Under the pieces are notes generated by a model that was not told the DNA's origin, made no database searches, and saw only the letters and a program-made list of their open reading frames with translations. Both the position numbers and the translations under genes were made by a program. Shown here in pieces: positions 46,987 to 58,500 of a stretch of 64,000 bases of DNA. Source of the DNA: Oscarella lobularis (lineage: Eukaryota; Porifera; Homoscleromorpha; Homosclerophorida; Oscarellidae); contig NC_089179.1 in NCBI RefSeq assembly GCF_947507565.1, positions 248,001 to 312,000 of the forward strand, in the 5' to 3' direction. How positions within the stretch are numbered: position 1 is the first letter of the stretch; each line of letters opens with the position of its first letter.

Positions 46987-46994
46987 AAATGAGA

Positions 46995-49900
46995 CTATAG
47001 CCCATACGCGTTCTCGACGGCAATGCTGCCGCCGGATCGAGCTTTCTGCTTCCTGTGCTCTCCTTCCAAATCGCGAACGACCTGAACGACGTCTCGAACG
47101 GCCGGTTCGGCGTCCGAGCATTTTTTCTCGGCCACTTCTACGCCGAATCGTAACTGCAAATAGATTAATTCTAATTCGGCTTCTGGATCAAGCGGGTCTC
47201 TCCAGTCACTGAGGACAGCCGAGTGAACGCGACTGCAGCCGCGAACTAGAGAGAAAACAATACTGTGACCACGTAGACTGTGATTTTGTTTTTTACTCAC
47301 TTCCTTTGATGGCCTCTCGACAACAGCTCCACTTATTGTTGCGATACAAACCTGGATGATAGAATTCCAGCATTTTTCTATTGAGCAAGCACGCCTTTCG
47401 AATTGCAGACAGCCATTCATTCAACTCGTTCACGTCCTTAGAAAAAAATAAACGTACAAAGGAGTCAGCGAGTATCGGAGCTTTCTTACCTTCATTTGAA
47501 TGCAAATCGTTTTCGTGACGGCGGAATCAGACGGATTTTTTTCGAGAACTTGAATGACGTGTTTACGATTCAACGCCGTCGCGTCGAGCCGTTCTACGGC
47601 ACAAACGCTCTGAATATCAATCGATTTTCTCCTCTGCAAAGAGAAATAGTAGAAGACTTATAAAGAGGAGATCGTCTCTCACTTCATCCTTGTCCGTTTT
47701 TCCGTACGCCAGAGCGATTTGCGACAACCAAAAGTACCTCGTTTTGAACGGATTGGCGAGCTTCGAGCCGGCGAGACGTCCAGTCAGACTTTCCGCTCGT
47801 CGTTTGCGAAGATAGCCGGAGAGCATGGGAGTCGTCGAACTCAAGATGGCCCGTTTCGGCAGAATAAAAGTGCCTAAACGGAAGAAGAAGAAGAAGAAGA
47901 AAATCGAGAGACGGTGGTCCCTTTCGTGGCATGTAGTACCCTTGTCAGCGTCAAGACTAATTAGGTCGTCTATGTAAGCGCGAAACTTCGGAATGTTCTC
48001 GGCAATAAACGGTTCGAGAGAAGCCATGTATTGTTCTTTGGAGTTGACGCTCGACGCAAAATTTCCTATCTTCTGCATGACCTGTGCCGCGAGATGAGTC
48101 TCGGAAGAGGCTCTCTTATAAAAGGATATGTCCCTACAGTACCTTGGCGATGAGAGTGAGAGTTCGTGCCGGTCTCTGACCAGGGTGCGTGGGATGCAAG
48201 CCGAAAAGTTTCGGCGAGAGAACGGCGGCGGTGAAATAGCGCAAAAACAGAAAACTGCTGATGGCAAGGTAGCCCATGTTCTAAAAACGAGACGTTTTTC
48301 TTCCTATTAGAAAAAGTGTCATACAGTAGTACCTTGTCTTCTGTAGCGAACTTGGCCGTGACGTTGTTGAAGAGCTGCTTGAAGACAACTCGCATGCTTT
48401 TGGGACAACTGTTGACCGATTTGAGCATCGAGTTCATAATAGACGAAACGTAGCCGCGAAGAAGCGATTCGCTCGTTGTCAAAACGCTACAGTGCAAAGA
48501 ATTTTCAAAAAAAAAAAGGCCTGAGATTTGATCCAACTGTGCCTTTCTTTGTCTTTGCCGTCCAATTTGGACGAATCGATTTCGCAGAGCTTGTTTTCTT
48601 CAAATATCGAGCAGATGACCGGTTTTACAACTTGGCAAAGAAACGGCGTGCCAACAACCTAAAAAAATTCATAATCAAAAAAACAGAAGAAAAACGCTTT
48701 TCACGGTACCTTCATAAACTGATCCACCGATTTCGTTCCCAAACTATTTCCACGAAACAGAGTAGCCGGATGATCTACAAGGAGAAAAAAAACAGTAAAT
48801 AAAGATAAATTGCCATGACGTTCTACCAACCACAAGCGTCGATATCTCGCTGACAAATGCCCTCCAAGTACGTCGTGATCATATTCGCGCCGAGATAGAA
48901 TTTGACTAAATTCGTCGCAATTTCATTCAGATTTGTGCGCGCCGCCTCCTCGATGACATCATAGACGGACGCGCCGCCGCCGTCTTCCTCCTTCTCCCAG
49001 GCGATTTTGTCGGCGGCGTCGACGAGTAACTTTTTTAGAGGATCGTAGAAAGTCGTGGAGAGAATTATCGTTTCCGTGCAACGGACTGTCAATCGAATCG
49101 AACCCAAATTGGGATCCCTGCAAACGGAGAATCTAGATGGAAGCATGCGAGACGAGAAAGACTCACTCCTCCGCGGAAGACGAAGTTTTTCTCGGCTGGA
49201 GTTGATGCCACGCGCGATACGATCGCTTCGCCTCGAGATTCACAAAGGAGATTTCAAACTGATGCAAATGCAGTGATGACGAATCAATTTTTTTTTAATT
49301 CTCTTCTACCTGGCCCATGAAATCGTTTTTGCACAATCGATCCCAATCCCATAGAGTGAATTCGAGTTTCTGCGACGTATCGAGAGGCAAGGAGACGGGG
49401 AAATTGAACTGTTGGTTCCAGCGCGGAAACAGCGTTCTCTTCTGCGTCTACGCACGTACGTTCGACGCGTAAGATAAAAAAAAACGGAGAGAAGCGTCTC
49501 TGTTATTATTATTACCGACGTCGTGTGCTTTTTGTCGCCGAGAACGATCTCCAGAAAAGGATCCGAAGTTCCCGACGTATCTTTCGCCGCCAATTCTCTG
49601 TGCGAATCCAGGACATAAGACAAAAATTGAATTGATTTTGATTTTTTACCTACCTGGCTGCGCCCACAAAGACTTGTAGGACTGCCGGCTCTTTCTAAGG
49701 AAGACTCTATACAGAGAGGCATTGTACTAAACTAACATACCTTGTCGACTAGAGTGACTTTGATGTCGATTTCTCCGTGAACTTCGCTCTCTTTTCGAAT
49801 CGGCGACAGCTTCAACCACTTTTCATCGCCTGTTTACAGAAACGAATAACACTAATTTGATAAGGAAATTTTGGGTCGACCTTTGGGATTGGCAAGCAAA

Positions 49901-50382
49901 GCGTTCTTTTCCAACAGCACCTTTCCTATAGGATCGTTCTTGCTAAAGGCAGAATGGAATGGAATTATTTATTTAAATAAACGATAGAATCGTCATGAGT
50001 ACGGTACCTAAGCGCGTCTTCGTCGTAAACGTAAACGGAGACGTTGTGAAACGTTCCTGGTAGACGAAGCGTATACTCCTCGCCCCAGAAGGGATTGAGG
50101 TTTCGCCACACGGTTGGCGTTCTGTACGACCGCGGTCAGAGGAACGCCCTCGATTCTATGCCACTAGACATCGCGCTGTACACAAATACCTCGCCACGTC
50201 TTCGTTGTCAATTCGAACGACGCAGAATGGATCGCTCGATCCGCTTCTGCGTATGGAAAACGAGTTTGTGAGGCTAACGCCCTATTCTGTTTTTCTTCGC
50301 GAGTCGTGTCTACTTACAGATCTTTCACGGGCAAATTCTTTCCTTCGCTGACTTTCAAATAGAGAAGTGTTGTGTGGGCCAT
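46995..50382 (-). CDS. GAP1-family Ras GTPase-activating protein (RASAL1/RASA4-like)
   Basis: GAP1 proteins are recruited to the plasma membrane by Ca2+ or phosphoinositides and switch off Ras/Rap. The start MAHTTLLYLKV (50382) opens C2A (SGSSDPFC, NLNPFWGEEY). C2B carries AAKDTSGTSDPF and FTLWDWD (about 49760-49320). The RasGAP domain (about 49150-48070) has the arginine finger in TLFRGNSLGTKS and the structural FLFLRYF motif. Then come a PH domain (about 47860-47400) and a Btk zinc motif (YHPGLYRNNKWSCC). The tail GCSRVHSAVLSDWRDPLDPEAE strongly resembles RASAL1/RASA4. The usual PA of the FLR-x-x-PA motif reads AA here, a mild departure. About 15 exons. It ends at 46995, convergent with Deltex. 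Confidence 0.92.
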
Positions 50383-50448
50383 GTGAGAACGACGATAGGA
50401 CAAACGGTTTCCGTTCTAGAGGAGAACCGTGCCAGTTACCGTAGCGGC

Positions 50449-50851
50449 TTAGCAGAAAGCGGGGGCGTTTCTTTCTCTCCCGTATGATTTGCACGTGTTT
50501 CGATTTATTTTTCACTGCGGCCGAATCTCCTTCAATTTCTCTATAATTTTTCTTCTTGCATTCACATCGTAGACAATTCCTGTTTCTTGGCAAATTCTCA
50601 TCAAGGTCGAATCGCTGACAGAATCTCCCATTTTTTGTAGTAATTCGGCCTTAGCAGAAAGCGGGCGCGTTTCTTTCTCTCCCGTATGGTTTGCACGTGT
50701 TTCGATTTCTTTTCACTGCGGTCAAATTTCCCTCAATTTCTCTATAATTTTTCTTCTTGCATTCACATCGTAGACAATTCCTGTTTCTTCGCAAATTCTC
50801 ATCAAGGTCGAATCGCTGACAGAATCTCCCATTTTTTGTAGTAATTCGGCC
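50449..50851 (-). repeat. Tandem duplication, about 202-bp unit, at the 3' end of the 50.7-kb gene
   Basis: Copy 1 (about 50449-50650) and copy 2 (about 50651-50851) are nearly identical. Both contain AGCAGAAAGCGGG, the CCCGTATG block and the last roughly 43 codons of the gene at 50722-52705. In copy 2 the frame ends at TGA (50722-50724). In copy 1 the same codon reads CGG, so the stop is lost. Copy 1 lies downstream of the gene and is presumably an untranslated or vestigial exon copy. Confidence 0.88.
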
Positions 50852-52705
50852 AGCGACGCACTGTCTTTCGCCTTTCTTTGTAGAGTTCGTTTCAGAATAA
50901 AATCGACCTCTGAAACTTCAAGATAATCGAGTCTTGGCTGCTGCTCTAGCTGCTTTAGATGATCTTCAACTTGCCAACCAATATAGTCTAATTTTGCAAT
51001 TTGGTCGTCTATTTCCCTTTCTTTGGCCCTTTTTTCAGCTATGGCTGTTCTCATACTTTCAACAATAAACGGTATTGTCGTATCTCGCAGAGAAGAATAC
51101 ATCTGGGTGAGTTCGTCAAACAACTTCTCTAGCTGACGCTCCCACTCTCGCCTAAGTCTTTCAACCCGATCTTGAACAGCTAAAAAATCTGCTTTCGTAG
51201 AAGCTTCTTCTAGCATTTGTTCAAGCACGTCTATGTCAACGTGTTCCGGTACTTCCACGTCACTTTGTCCTGACTCTTCCACGTCCCTTTGTTCTGGCCC
51301 TTCAACGCCACTTTGTTCTATGTCACTTTCTCTTACAGGCGTTGCTTCGCCAGGTGGACCCCTTCTTTCAGCAAAAGGACTCTCTAGGTCTAAAGTGTTA
51401 TAGTTATCCATTCCAATAGTCATCGGTGGTGGTTCGCTTCTTTGATTTCTTAGTCTTTCTCCGTGATTGGCGTCTACTTCATAAATAAAGTTTCGAGTCA
51501 GCCATATAACTTTCTTAGCGATGCTTCCCGCCTCTTCTGACGTCAAAGTTTCATTACACAAAGTCATCATAGAATGAAGAACATCTTCGCACGTTGCTCG
51601 ATATCGAACCGACATGAAATTCGAAGATAAACCAGAAAAGTTGTCCATAAAGTTAGTCACATTTTCCGGGGCCATTCTTCCACCAATCTGCACATTTGCG
51701 GCTAATACGCATACGTTGTGCAGATGAAGCATAAAGAATATAAAAGATCGTTCCCACCGATGAGTCATTTCGTACACAAATTGACTCGACGTTTCTTGAA
51801 AGAGGTCTCTGAGTTCTCGGAATCCCGAACGATTGCCCTGACTCGATAAATACTCGCGTACCGCGCTCTTAGTGGCTCCCCACATATTCAGAGCGCTGCT
51901 GCTCGATTCGACCAACTTGAGCTGATCGGCCAAGTAGTCAATGCAGTCAATCGACGCGAGTATGTCTCCTTCGGTCACTTCTATGATTTCAAACGGCGTC
52001 GTCAGACAAAAGAGTTCCAGTCGTACGTGAAAATTATAGGCGAGATGAGCACACATGAGTGCCACAGACATTTCTAAAAGCAAAATGAATATAGAGGTAT
52101 TATTATTATCGATGTGATATTGTATGTCACCTGTTCTTTTGAGGTCATCTACTGTAGAGCAAGATAGCGTTGAAATGATATCGTCGGCCAGCTCGCAAAA
52201 GGCTTCGAGAGCTGGCCGACTCGAATGAACGTCGACCATCGCGAGATCGAAGTTTCTTTGACCGTAGCCGCTAAACTCGCTCCCCTGCGAATTGAATAGT
52301 CGGTTTTCTCCACGCGACGGGGGTGAAATCTGCTCTTCTTACCGGCGCCCTCTCATAGCCGAGAAGAAGAACAAGCTCTCTGACTTTGACCGTCTCGTAA
52401 TCGGCTGCCGCGAAGTTCATTTCGCCTACAGTAGAAATTTTCGATGGGCTTCGGTTTCGCTATGAATGAATTAGACGCTTAAGGCGTACGCGGGTTGATG
52501 GAGTGCACGCCGACGCCGGACGAACGCTCCAAGACGCGCCGGACAGCACATCGAAGCACAATCAGGAACCTGCGAAATGGTTCGGGGGCCACGACAACTC
52601 TGATTTCGGACTAAAAGAGGTCATAGATCATTAAAGTTCACAACGCAGATGGGTATGGCGTACCAAAATCTCTTGTAGACCGCTCTTATGAACCGATGCA
52701 GACAT
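50722..52705 (-). CDS. Uncharacterised helical protein, member B of a tandem pair
   Basis: I recognise no family. The model starts at 52705 (MSASVHKSGLQEIL). It splices to an exon of about 40 codons (EPFRRFLIVLRCAVRRVLERSS), then to MNFAAADYETVKVRELVLLLGYERAP, then to the exon carrying SGYGQRNFDLAMVDV. The long 3' exon runs to the stop at 50722. One more intron lies near 52080-52130. The predicted protein is about 570 residues: an all-helical N-terminal half with a conserved block (LMCAHLAYNFHVRLELF, then ASIDCIDYL), a Glu/Gly/Pro-rich linker with repeated VE-GPEQ/VPEH motifs, and a C-terminal coiled coil (IAEKRAKEREIDDQIAKLD). No signal peptide is seen. The same exon pattern, including the tiny first exon ending LQEIL/LQQIL, occurs in the next gene, so the pair arose by tandem duplication. 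Confidence 0.65.
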
Positions 52706-52807
52706 GCACGGGGTCCCGAACCAACGTAATGAGCACGTGTCGATTTACATAATGTTTTCTTACCTGAGTTCTTATGCAATGAAATGCTCGACGTAACGTT
52801 TCATAGA

Positions 52808-54651
52808 CTATAGAGGGTTCCAAATGCCAGCAGCCGATTGTCGCATGCAAAACAAATTCTCATGACTTTGAGTTTGATATTCTAGAATACGTTTGAGATG
52901 GCTTTGGATGTCAACTGTGGATAAGGCGTCAAGTCGTCCAAATATTTTCTGGCTTTCCATCCGGAGAGAGTCCAGTTGAGCAATCATTCTCTCGAGACTG
53001 TCCAACTCTTTTCTCTTGTCCGCTATGCTACTTTCCAGTGTTTCTATCAGAAAAGGTGGCACGTTGTCAGCCATGCTTGATATTAATATTTCTATTTCTC
53101 CTTTCAATTCCGTGGCTCTCTCTATTCTCATGTTTCTGAGACCAATGACACTTTCCAAAATTTTCCCTGCGTCGTCACGCGAGTGAGTTGACTTCAAAAG
53201 ATCCCTCAATTCATCAACACTACAACTGATGACATCAGGTCCTGACACCTCTTTAGGTAAATCCTCCTTTTCTTTTTCACTAATATCCTCTTTTTCTTCA
53301 TCACCATCATCATCGTCGTCGTCGTCGTCACTCTCGTCGACTTCAGTACTCGTGGGCTCAAAACTGACTTCCCCATCATTTAAAATTTCTTCCGCCATAT
53401 TCAACGGATCACCAGTGCCCACAAACGGCAATTCCCCGACGGCGTCTTCCGGACGAACCCCATCCGCTCGATAATGTTCCATAAAATGAAAAGCCTGCCA
53501 AACGAGCAAATCCATCAAACGTTCCCTCCTACTGCGCGAGAGCGGCGAAGCAACCATGTCAAAAAAAATCGCGCCAACGTCCTCCACGCTAGTGGTGAAT
53601 CGAGGCGTAAAACTCTTCGGCGGCACACCGTAAAACGAATTCACGTAGCCCTCCATATTTTCCGGGGTCATACTATTTCCCGACGCAAACACGTCCACGC
53701 TCTGTCGAACGAGATGCAAGAAAAGAAAAATATTGACAAGTGGATATGAAACTCGGAGCGCCAATTCCGTTGCAATTCGTCTAGACGCGTCGATAAAGAG
53801 CTCGTTCAGTTCTCGTATGTGGGTATTGGGCTTGGAGCTCGATAGACGTTTTTCGCACAGCTGTTTGATTTGAACCCAAAGTCGACGTGTTTCGCCGCTT
53901 CGTCCGACTATTCTCAATCGGCCAAACAAGTACTCTATGCAGTCGATACTGGCGTAAATGTCTTCGGTGACGACGGGAAACATTTCCGGCGAAAAAGTCA
54001 GAGCGTAGAGTTCCAATCGCAAGTGATAGTTATAAGAAAGGTGAGCAACAAGCAGACCAACATTGTCTATTTAAATAAGTACATAGAGGGATACTAATTA
54101 AATAATTGAATCCTTAATTAACCCACCTCCCATTTGTCGAAGCTGATCTACAGACGGCGAACAGGACGACGATAAATCCTTATCAAGCAATTCGTAAAGA
54201 TTAATTAAATCGCCCATACGATTAATTGGATCCGTCATGGTCAAACAATTTTCTTTCTAGTAAAGAATTTGAGTTTCGGTTTGAGACGCACTCATTTCTT
54301 TTTACCCATTCTACGTTCTGAAACCCGACTCCATGAAGAAGCGCAAAAACTTCGTCGTATTCAAGAGATGAAGCCAATAAAATGAATTCTCCTTGAAAAC
54401 GAACATTTTCTATTAAAATCTCTAGAGTAGATTATCTATATTACTCGTATTAATGGCTGGAGAAGAGCGCTCTTCCAGAGTTCTTTTCGCCATCAGACGA
54501 AAGCTCTTCAGAACGAGTCGATACAGTTGAAACGGAAGATGAGATCTCATTGAATCCTTTAGGTAAAACTAAAATAGCTAAACAAAAGGAGCAAAGATTA
54601 ACGTACCAAGATTTGCTGGAGTTCGCTTGGATCTGACGGCTGACTCGCCAT
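52808..54651 (-). CDS. Uncharacterised helical protein, member A of a tandem pair
   Basis: Paralogue of the gene at 50722-52705, with the same order of small 5' exons. Exon 1 is 54651-54607 (MASQPSDPSELQQIL). Next come an exon with LPFQLYRLVLKSFRLMAKRTLEERSS, one with EFILLASSLEYDEVFALLHGVGF, one with TMTDPINRMGDLINLYELLDKD, and a long last exon. The shared core is LLVAHLSYNYHLRLELYAL, then ASIDCIEYL. An Asp/Glu-rich stretch (about 53250-53340 on the plus strand) forms a linker, followed by a coiled coil (SSIADKRKELDSLERMIAQLD). Predicted length is about 520 residues. Function is unknown; the helical core plus coiled coil suggests a scaffold, which is only inference. The gene is divergent from HAUS2 with 77 bp between start codons. 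Confidence 0.65.
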
Positions 54652-54728
54652 CTCGCGTTCTACGCAGGACTACGCTGACTACGCCTAAAGCGTTAGCGCA
54701 CGTTGAAAACATCGACTTTGAAAAAAAC

Positions 54729-55445
54729 ATGGATCTCGGAACGCCGAGAAATCCTTGGGGAGCGGAAAAGTATCCCGGCGTCGACGTTGGCTCTATGGAA
54801 AAGATTCTTGGGCTTGCACGCCGAGCCGGGCACCTTCCACCCGCAAGTCAGCCGCGTCTCGACGACGAAGAGATATCCAAGGCCAAATCGTCGTCAGAAC
54901 GACTGATCAGTCAATTGAAAACAATCACAGGCCTGAGAAAGGAAATAAATCGGCTTCAATTAGAGATTCAAGCGTCAACACAAGAAACTTCGACTTCTGA
55001 CGTAACTCACGCTAGGGCACTCCAACAAAGAGCCGCGCAGGTCGAAGATCTCGCCAAGCACTTTTCGTCGATACTGCAACAGAAGGACGAGCTACTGAAT
55101 CGACTCACAGAGCCGTTTGCGGGCGAACACATCCAATCCGCAGCATCCCACCACAAATTCATTACCGCGGTTTGCAGATAATTTAAAAGTTTTTTCTTTA
55201 ATTTTTTTTTTCTTTTGAAGATGTTTGCCGATATGCCACCGTCGCTGCTTGCGCTTCCCCAAAACATTGATGACGTCACTTGGGCTTCAGAACTGTCAGA
55301 ATCTGCAGAAGTTGAACCGCCCTCAAAGCTCGACTCACTGTCGAAAACGGTAGCACAGTGTCAGGAACAGTTTCACTTATTGCTACGCTTTCGCGAAGCC
55401 ATGGACCATGCGGCAACGAAACTGCACGTAGAGAAAAGCAAATAG
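54729..55445 (+). CDS. HAUS2: HAUS augmin-like complex subunit 2
   Basis: HAUS2 is part of augmin, which recruits gamma-tubulin to spindle microtubules for branching nucleation. There are two exons: 54729-55169 and 55221-55445, about 221 residues (human 235). The start MDLGTPRNPWG parallels the human MAAANPWDP. A helical coiled-coil core follows (LRKEINRLQLEIQ, VEDLAKHFSSILQQKDELLNRL), then the region corresponding to the family's LPIEA-x-H-R block (QSAASHHKFITAV). Similarity is modest but the start, length and motif order agree. An AATAAA signal lies at 55490-55495. It is convergent with TTC28, with 93 bp between stop codons. Confidence 0.72.
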
Positions 55446-55489
55446 GCTTCTTTGTCCCCCTCCCCCCCTAAAATTGTAGCAATACTCTG

Positions 55490-55495
55490 AATAAA
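55490..55495 (+). terminator. AATAAA poly(A) signal of HAUS2
   Basis: The hexamer lies 44 nt after the HAUS2 stop, in the 93-bp gap before the stop of TTC28 on the other strand. Confidence 0.55.
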
Positions 55496-55538
55496 TAGCA
55501 CGAAGACTTAAAATCTTATAAAAAGACGAAGGCCAGCA

Positions 55539-58500
55539 TCAGCATTCTGTCGTTAGGCTCCCGTTCTGAAGTTCCGCGACCGACGTCGATGTTCCGTATG
55601 GAGAAACGATTGATTCCAACGGACCTAAAACCAAGAGCATAATCTCCAAGTCTATCCTATTATCTATCATACCGAAAACCGTTCTCAGAACTTGCACCGT
55701 TCTTTCCAGAGCTAATTTATCGGTCGTGAACGGGATGAACAGCTGCACTTCATCGTCTACTAGTTCCCGCTGCGCGAAAGAGAGCGACTCGAGGAATTCG
55801 CGGCATCCGAACGTCTCCCACAAGGCTAAGTCCAGTCCGACGATGATGCCCTCCGTATCCGGTTCGTTGATGTCTAAAACGGTTTGAAGCTGGAGAAAAA
55901 AGCGTCAGTATGTATACAATAAGTGCACACAAAAAACGACGTACAAGGTTCCTCAGCGACGACGATACGTGGGGAACACGCAACAGCATCGTTAGCCCTT
56001 GAAGAACTGGGCCAGGCAAGCCTGAAGGTGAAAGGGGTATAGAAAAATTTCTCTCCTACTGTACCCCCCAAAAAATTTTTACCTATTAATGCGTCGAGAG
56101 TATCGAAGCACTCGCGCAATATTCCCGAATCGTCGTGTTCGGGAAAAAAGACGACTTTCTCCTTCTGCGACTGAACTCCGTTGCGCGCGTTCGGATCAGC
56201 CCACCATTTGATGTGATAGCCGCAATTGACGAGCAAATCGTCCCAACCGCCTCGAGTCCTGCTACCCACCTTCTTTCGCACGTCCTCGTAGCTAGCAAAC
56301 TGAGCCGACACTTTGCCCTCGCTGATTCGATCCAGAGCTCTATTGATCTGAGGAAAAAATAAAATCCAATCTAGCCCCCTTCACAATTACAAGTGGGATT
56401 TACCAAAAATTTAACAGCTTTGAATGCCGATCTGTTTTCTAACGGATGCTGCAGCATGACTCGCAAAGCGGCCGCCATTCGTTCCGCCTGATCGCCCAAC
56501 ACGACGTCGTTGCCAATGAGCACGAATCCGGACCAATACTTGGGATTGGAGAGACCCTTCTTCAATCTCACCGTACGCACGGCGTAGTCCAAGGCACGAC
56601 TGGCGTGACTTCCGCGCAACAAGCTCGCGTAGAAAGCGTTCATGAATAGCTGCGACACTTTGTCGCTGACTGGCCACAGCGAAACGACGACGCACTGCGC
56701 TCCGGCGGCGAGAAAGGCTCGCGATAAACTGAGCAGACCGTCGCTCGTAATCGCGCCGCGACTGCCGCGCTGCGACGATCCGATGACGACGATTTTCGCT
56801 CGCATACGCAATTCCAAGATGCGATCGAGCGTGAGAAGAAAGTCGCTCAGCTGATCGCCGACTTGACGATTCTCGCGCGGACCGGCGAGCACGAGAACGG
56901 ACAATTTCCACGAAATATACGTCGAAAAGTGAACGAGTTCGGCGCACGTCATCGCCTTCAGAACGCGATCCATTGTCGGCTCCTGACGCAATAACGGTCG
57001 AACGTGAAACAGGTCGGCAATCGCCTTCGCCTCGCGCTCGCCGCCAGGCAATGAACCCCACCATCGCGACTCTTCGGTTCGCGTCGGCGCGCTCGGATTG
57101 CCGATGATGAGATAGCGATCGCTTCCGACCGGTTTTTCCGTCGGCAACGACGGCGATTGAGCGCGACCGAGCGCCGCCACGGCGGCGACGTTCGTTTGAT
57201 TGAGATGCATGCAATGCAACGACGGCGCAATAATAAGACGATAGTGATAACAGATTGGATTCGGTTCCTTCGGCGATCGCAACAATCCGAATGGAACGAG
57301 ATAGAGTTCGCCGTCTGGAACGATGATGAGCGGTTTTGACGCCATAACGGTAGCGCTCGGACCTTCAGGTAAACAATCTTCAATAGGAGCGATGAGAAGG
57401 TCGTAAAGACCCTGAAACGCGGTCGTGTTTGCGCTCGAATTCAACGACGACACGCTACCGCTCAAAAACGATCCGGCCACGTTGCCGCCGCCGCCACCGC
57501 CGCGATAATCCGGGCTATCTCGACCGCTACCGCGACTGTGATACGAACGAAGACTCGATCTTCGTACGGGAGTCGGAGGCGGTAGACGAGACGACGACGT
57601 CGACAAATTCGATCGAGGACGATGAGAGAGCGACGGCGGCTGACGTTCGACCGGACTCGTCGCTCGACTTCCCGCTATGACGGCCGCCGCTTCGTCGAGA
57701 GCCTCGCCCGACGGAATACGATTTCTTCGCGGCGTTGGCGGATATCGTCGACGACGACTCGGCGGATCTCGTCGCTGTCCGCTACTGCTCGCCGGCGATC
57801 CGCTTTTCGAAGGCTCGCCACTCATCGTCGTTAAAGAGTCGAGTTGATCGATGGACGCCCAGCGACGATCGTCGTCAGCGCTGTCGATGTTCGACGTCGG
57901 CGACATCGGCGGACGATATCCGGTCGACATGCTGCTCTCTAAGCTCGGCGATCGCGATAACGTCGCCGCGCCGCCGGCGACGGCGGACGAAGCCTTGACA
58001 GACAATTCGTCGTCGAGACCGAGTGCCATTCGAGCAATCGCGATCTGATCCGGAAGACTGAGACCCGATTCGGGTCCGTCGGATACGTCCGATTCGACTC
58101 CGATGCCGGCCATCGACGACGGCAAACACGTCTCGTGAAAGGCGACGACGACGCCGTCGTCCGGAGCCAATACCCACGTATAGAGATAATCCTGCGCAAT
58201 GGAGTAGTAAATGATAGGCGCTTGGGCATTTTTCGCCGTCGCTTTCATTTCTTGAAGCGAAAACGTTGACAATTCCTGAAGAAGACCGGCCGTTTGAACG
58301 ACGTGCGGATTGATGTCGCGATCGAGCAAGCAATTGGCGAAAGCGCCGGCTTTCGCTCGTTCAGCAACGCAGAGCGCTTCCTCCGTCTCGCCTTGGCGTA
58401 CGAGCGCCTGCTGAAGTTTGGCGTAGCCGAGCGCCTGCAACTTGCGCAGTTCGCGATCTTCGGCGCCGCCGAAGTGCAATTCGCGACGAACCTGATCGAG

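Noticed and set aside
54627-54728. Upstream extension of HAUS2 to 54627
   Set aside because: The frame there begins at TTG, and the extension overlaps exon 1 of the divergent gene. The ATG at 54729 matches the family N-terminus.
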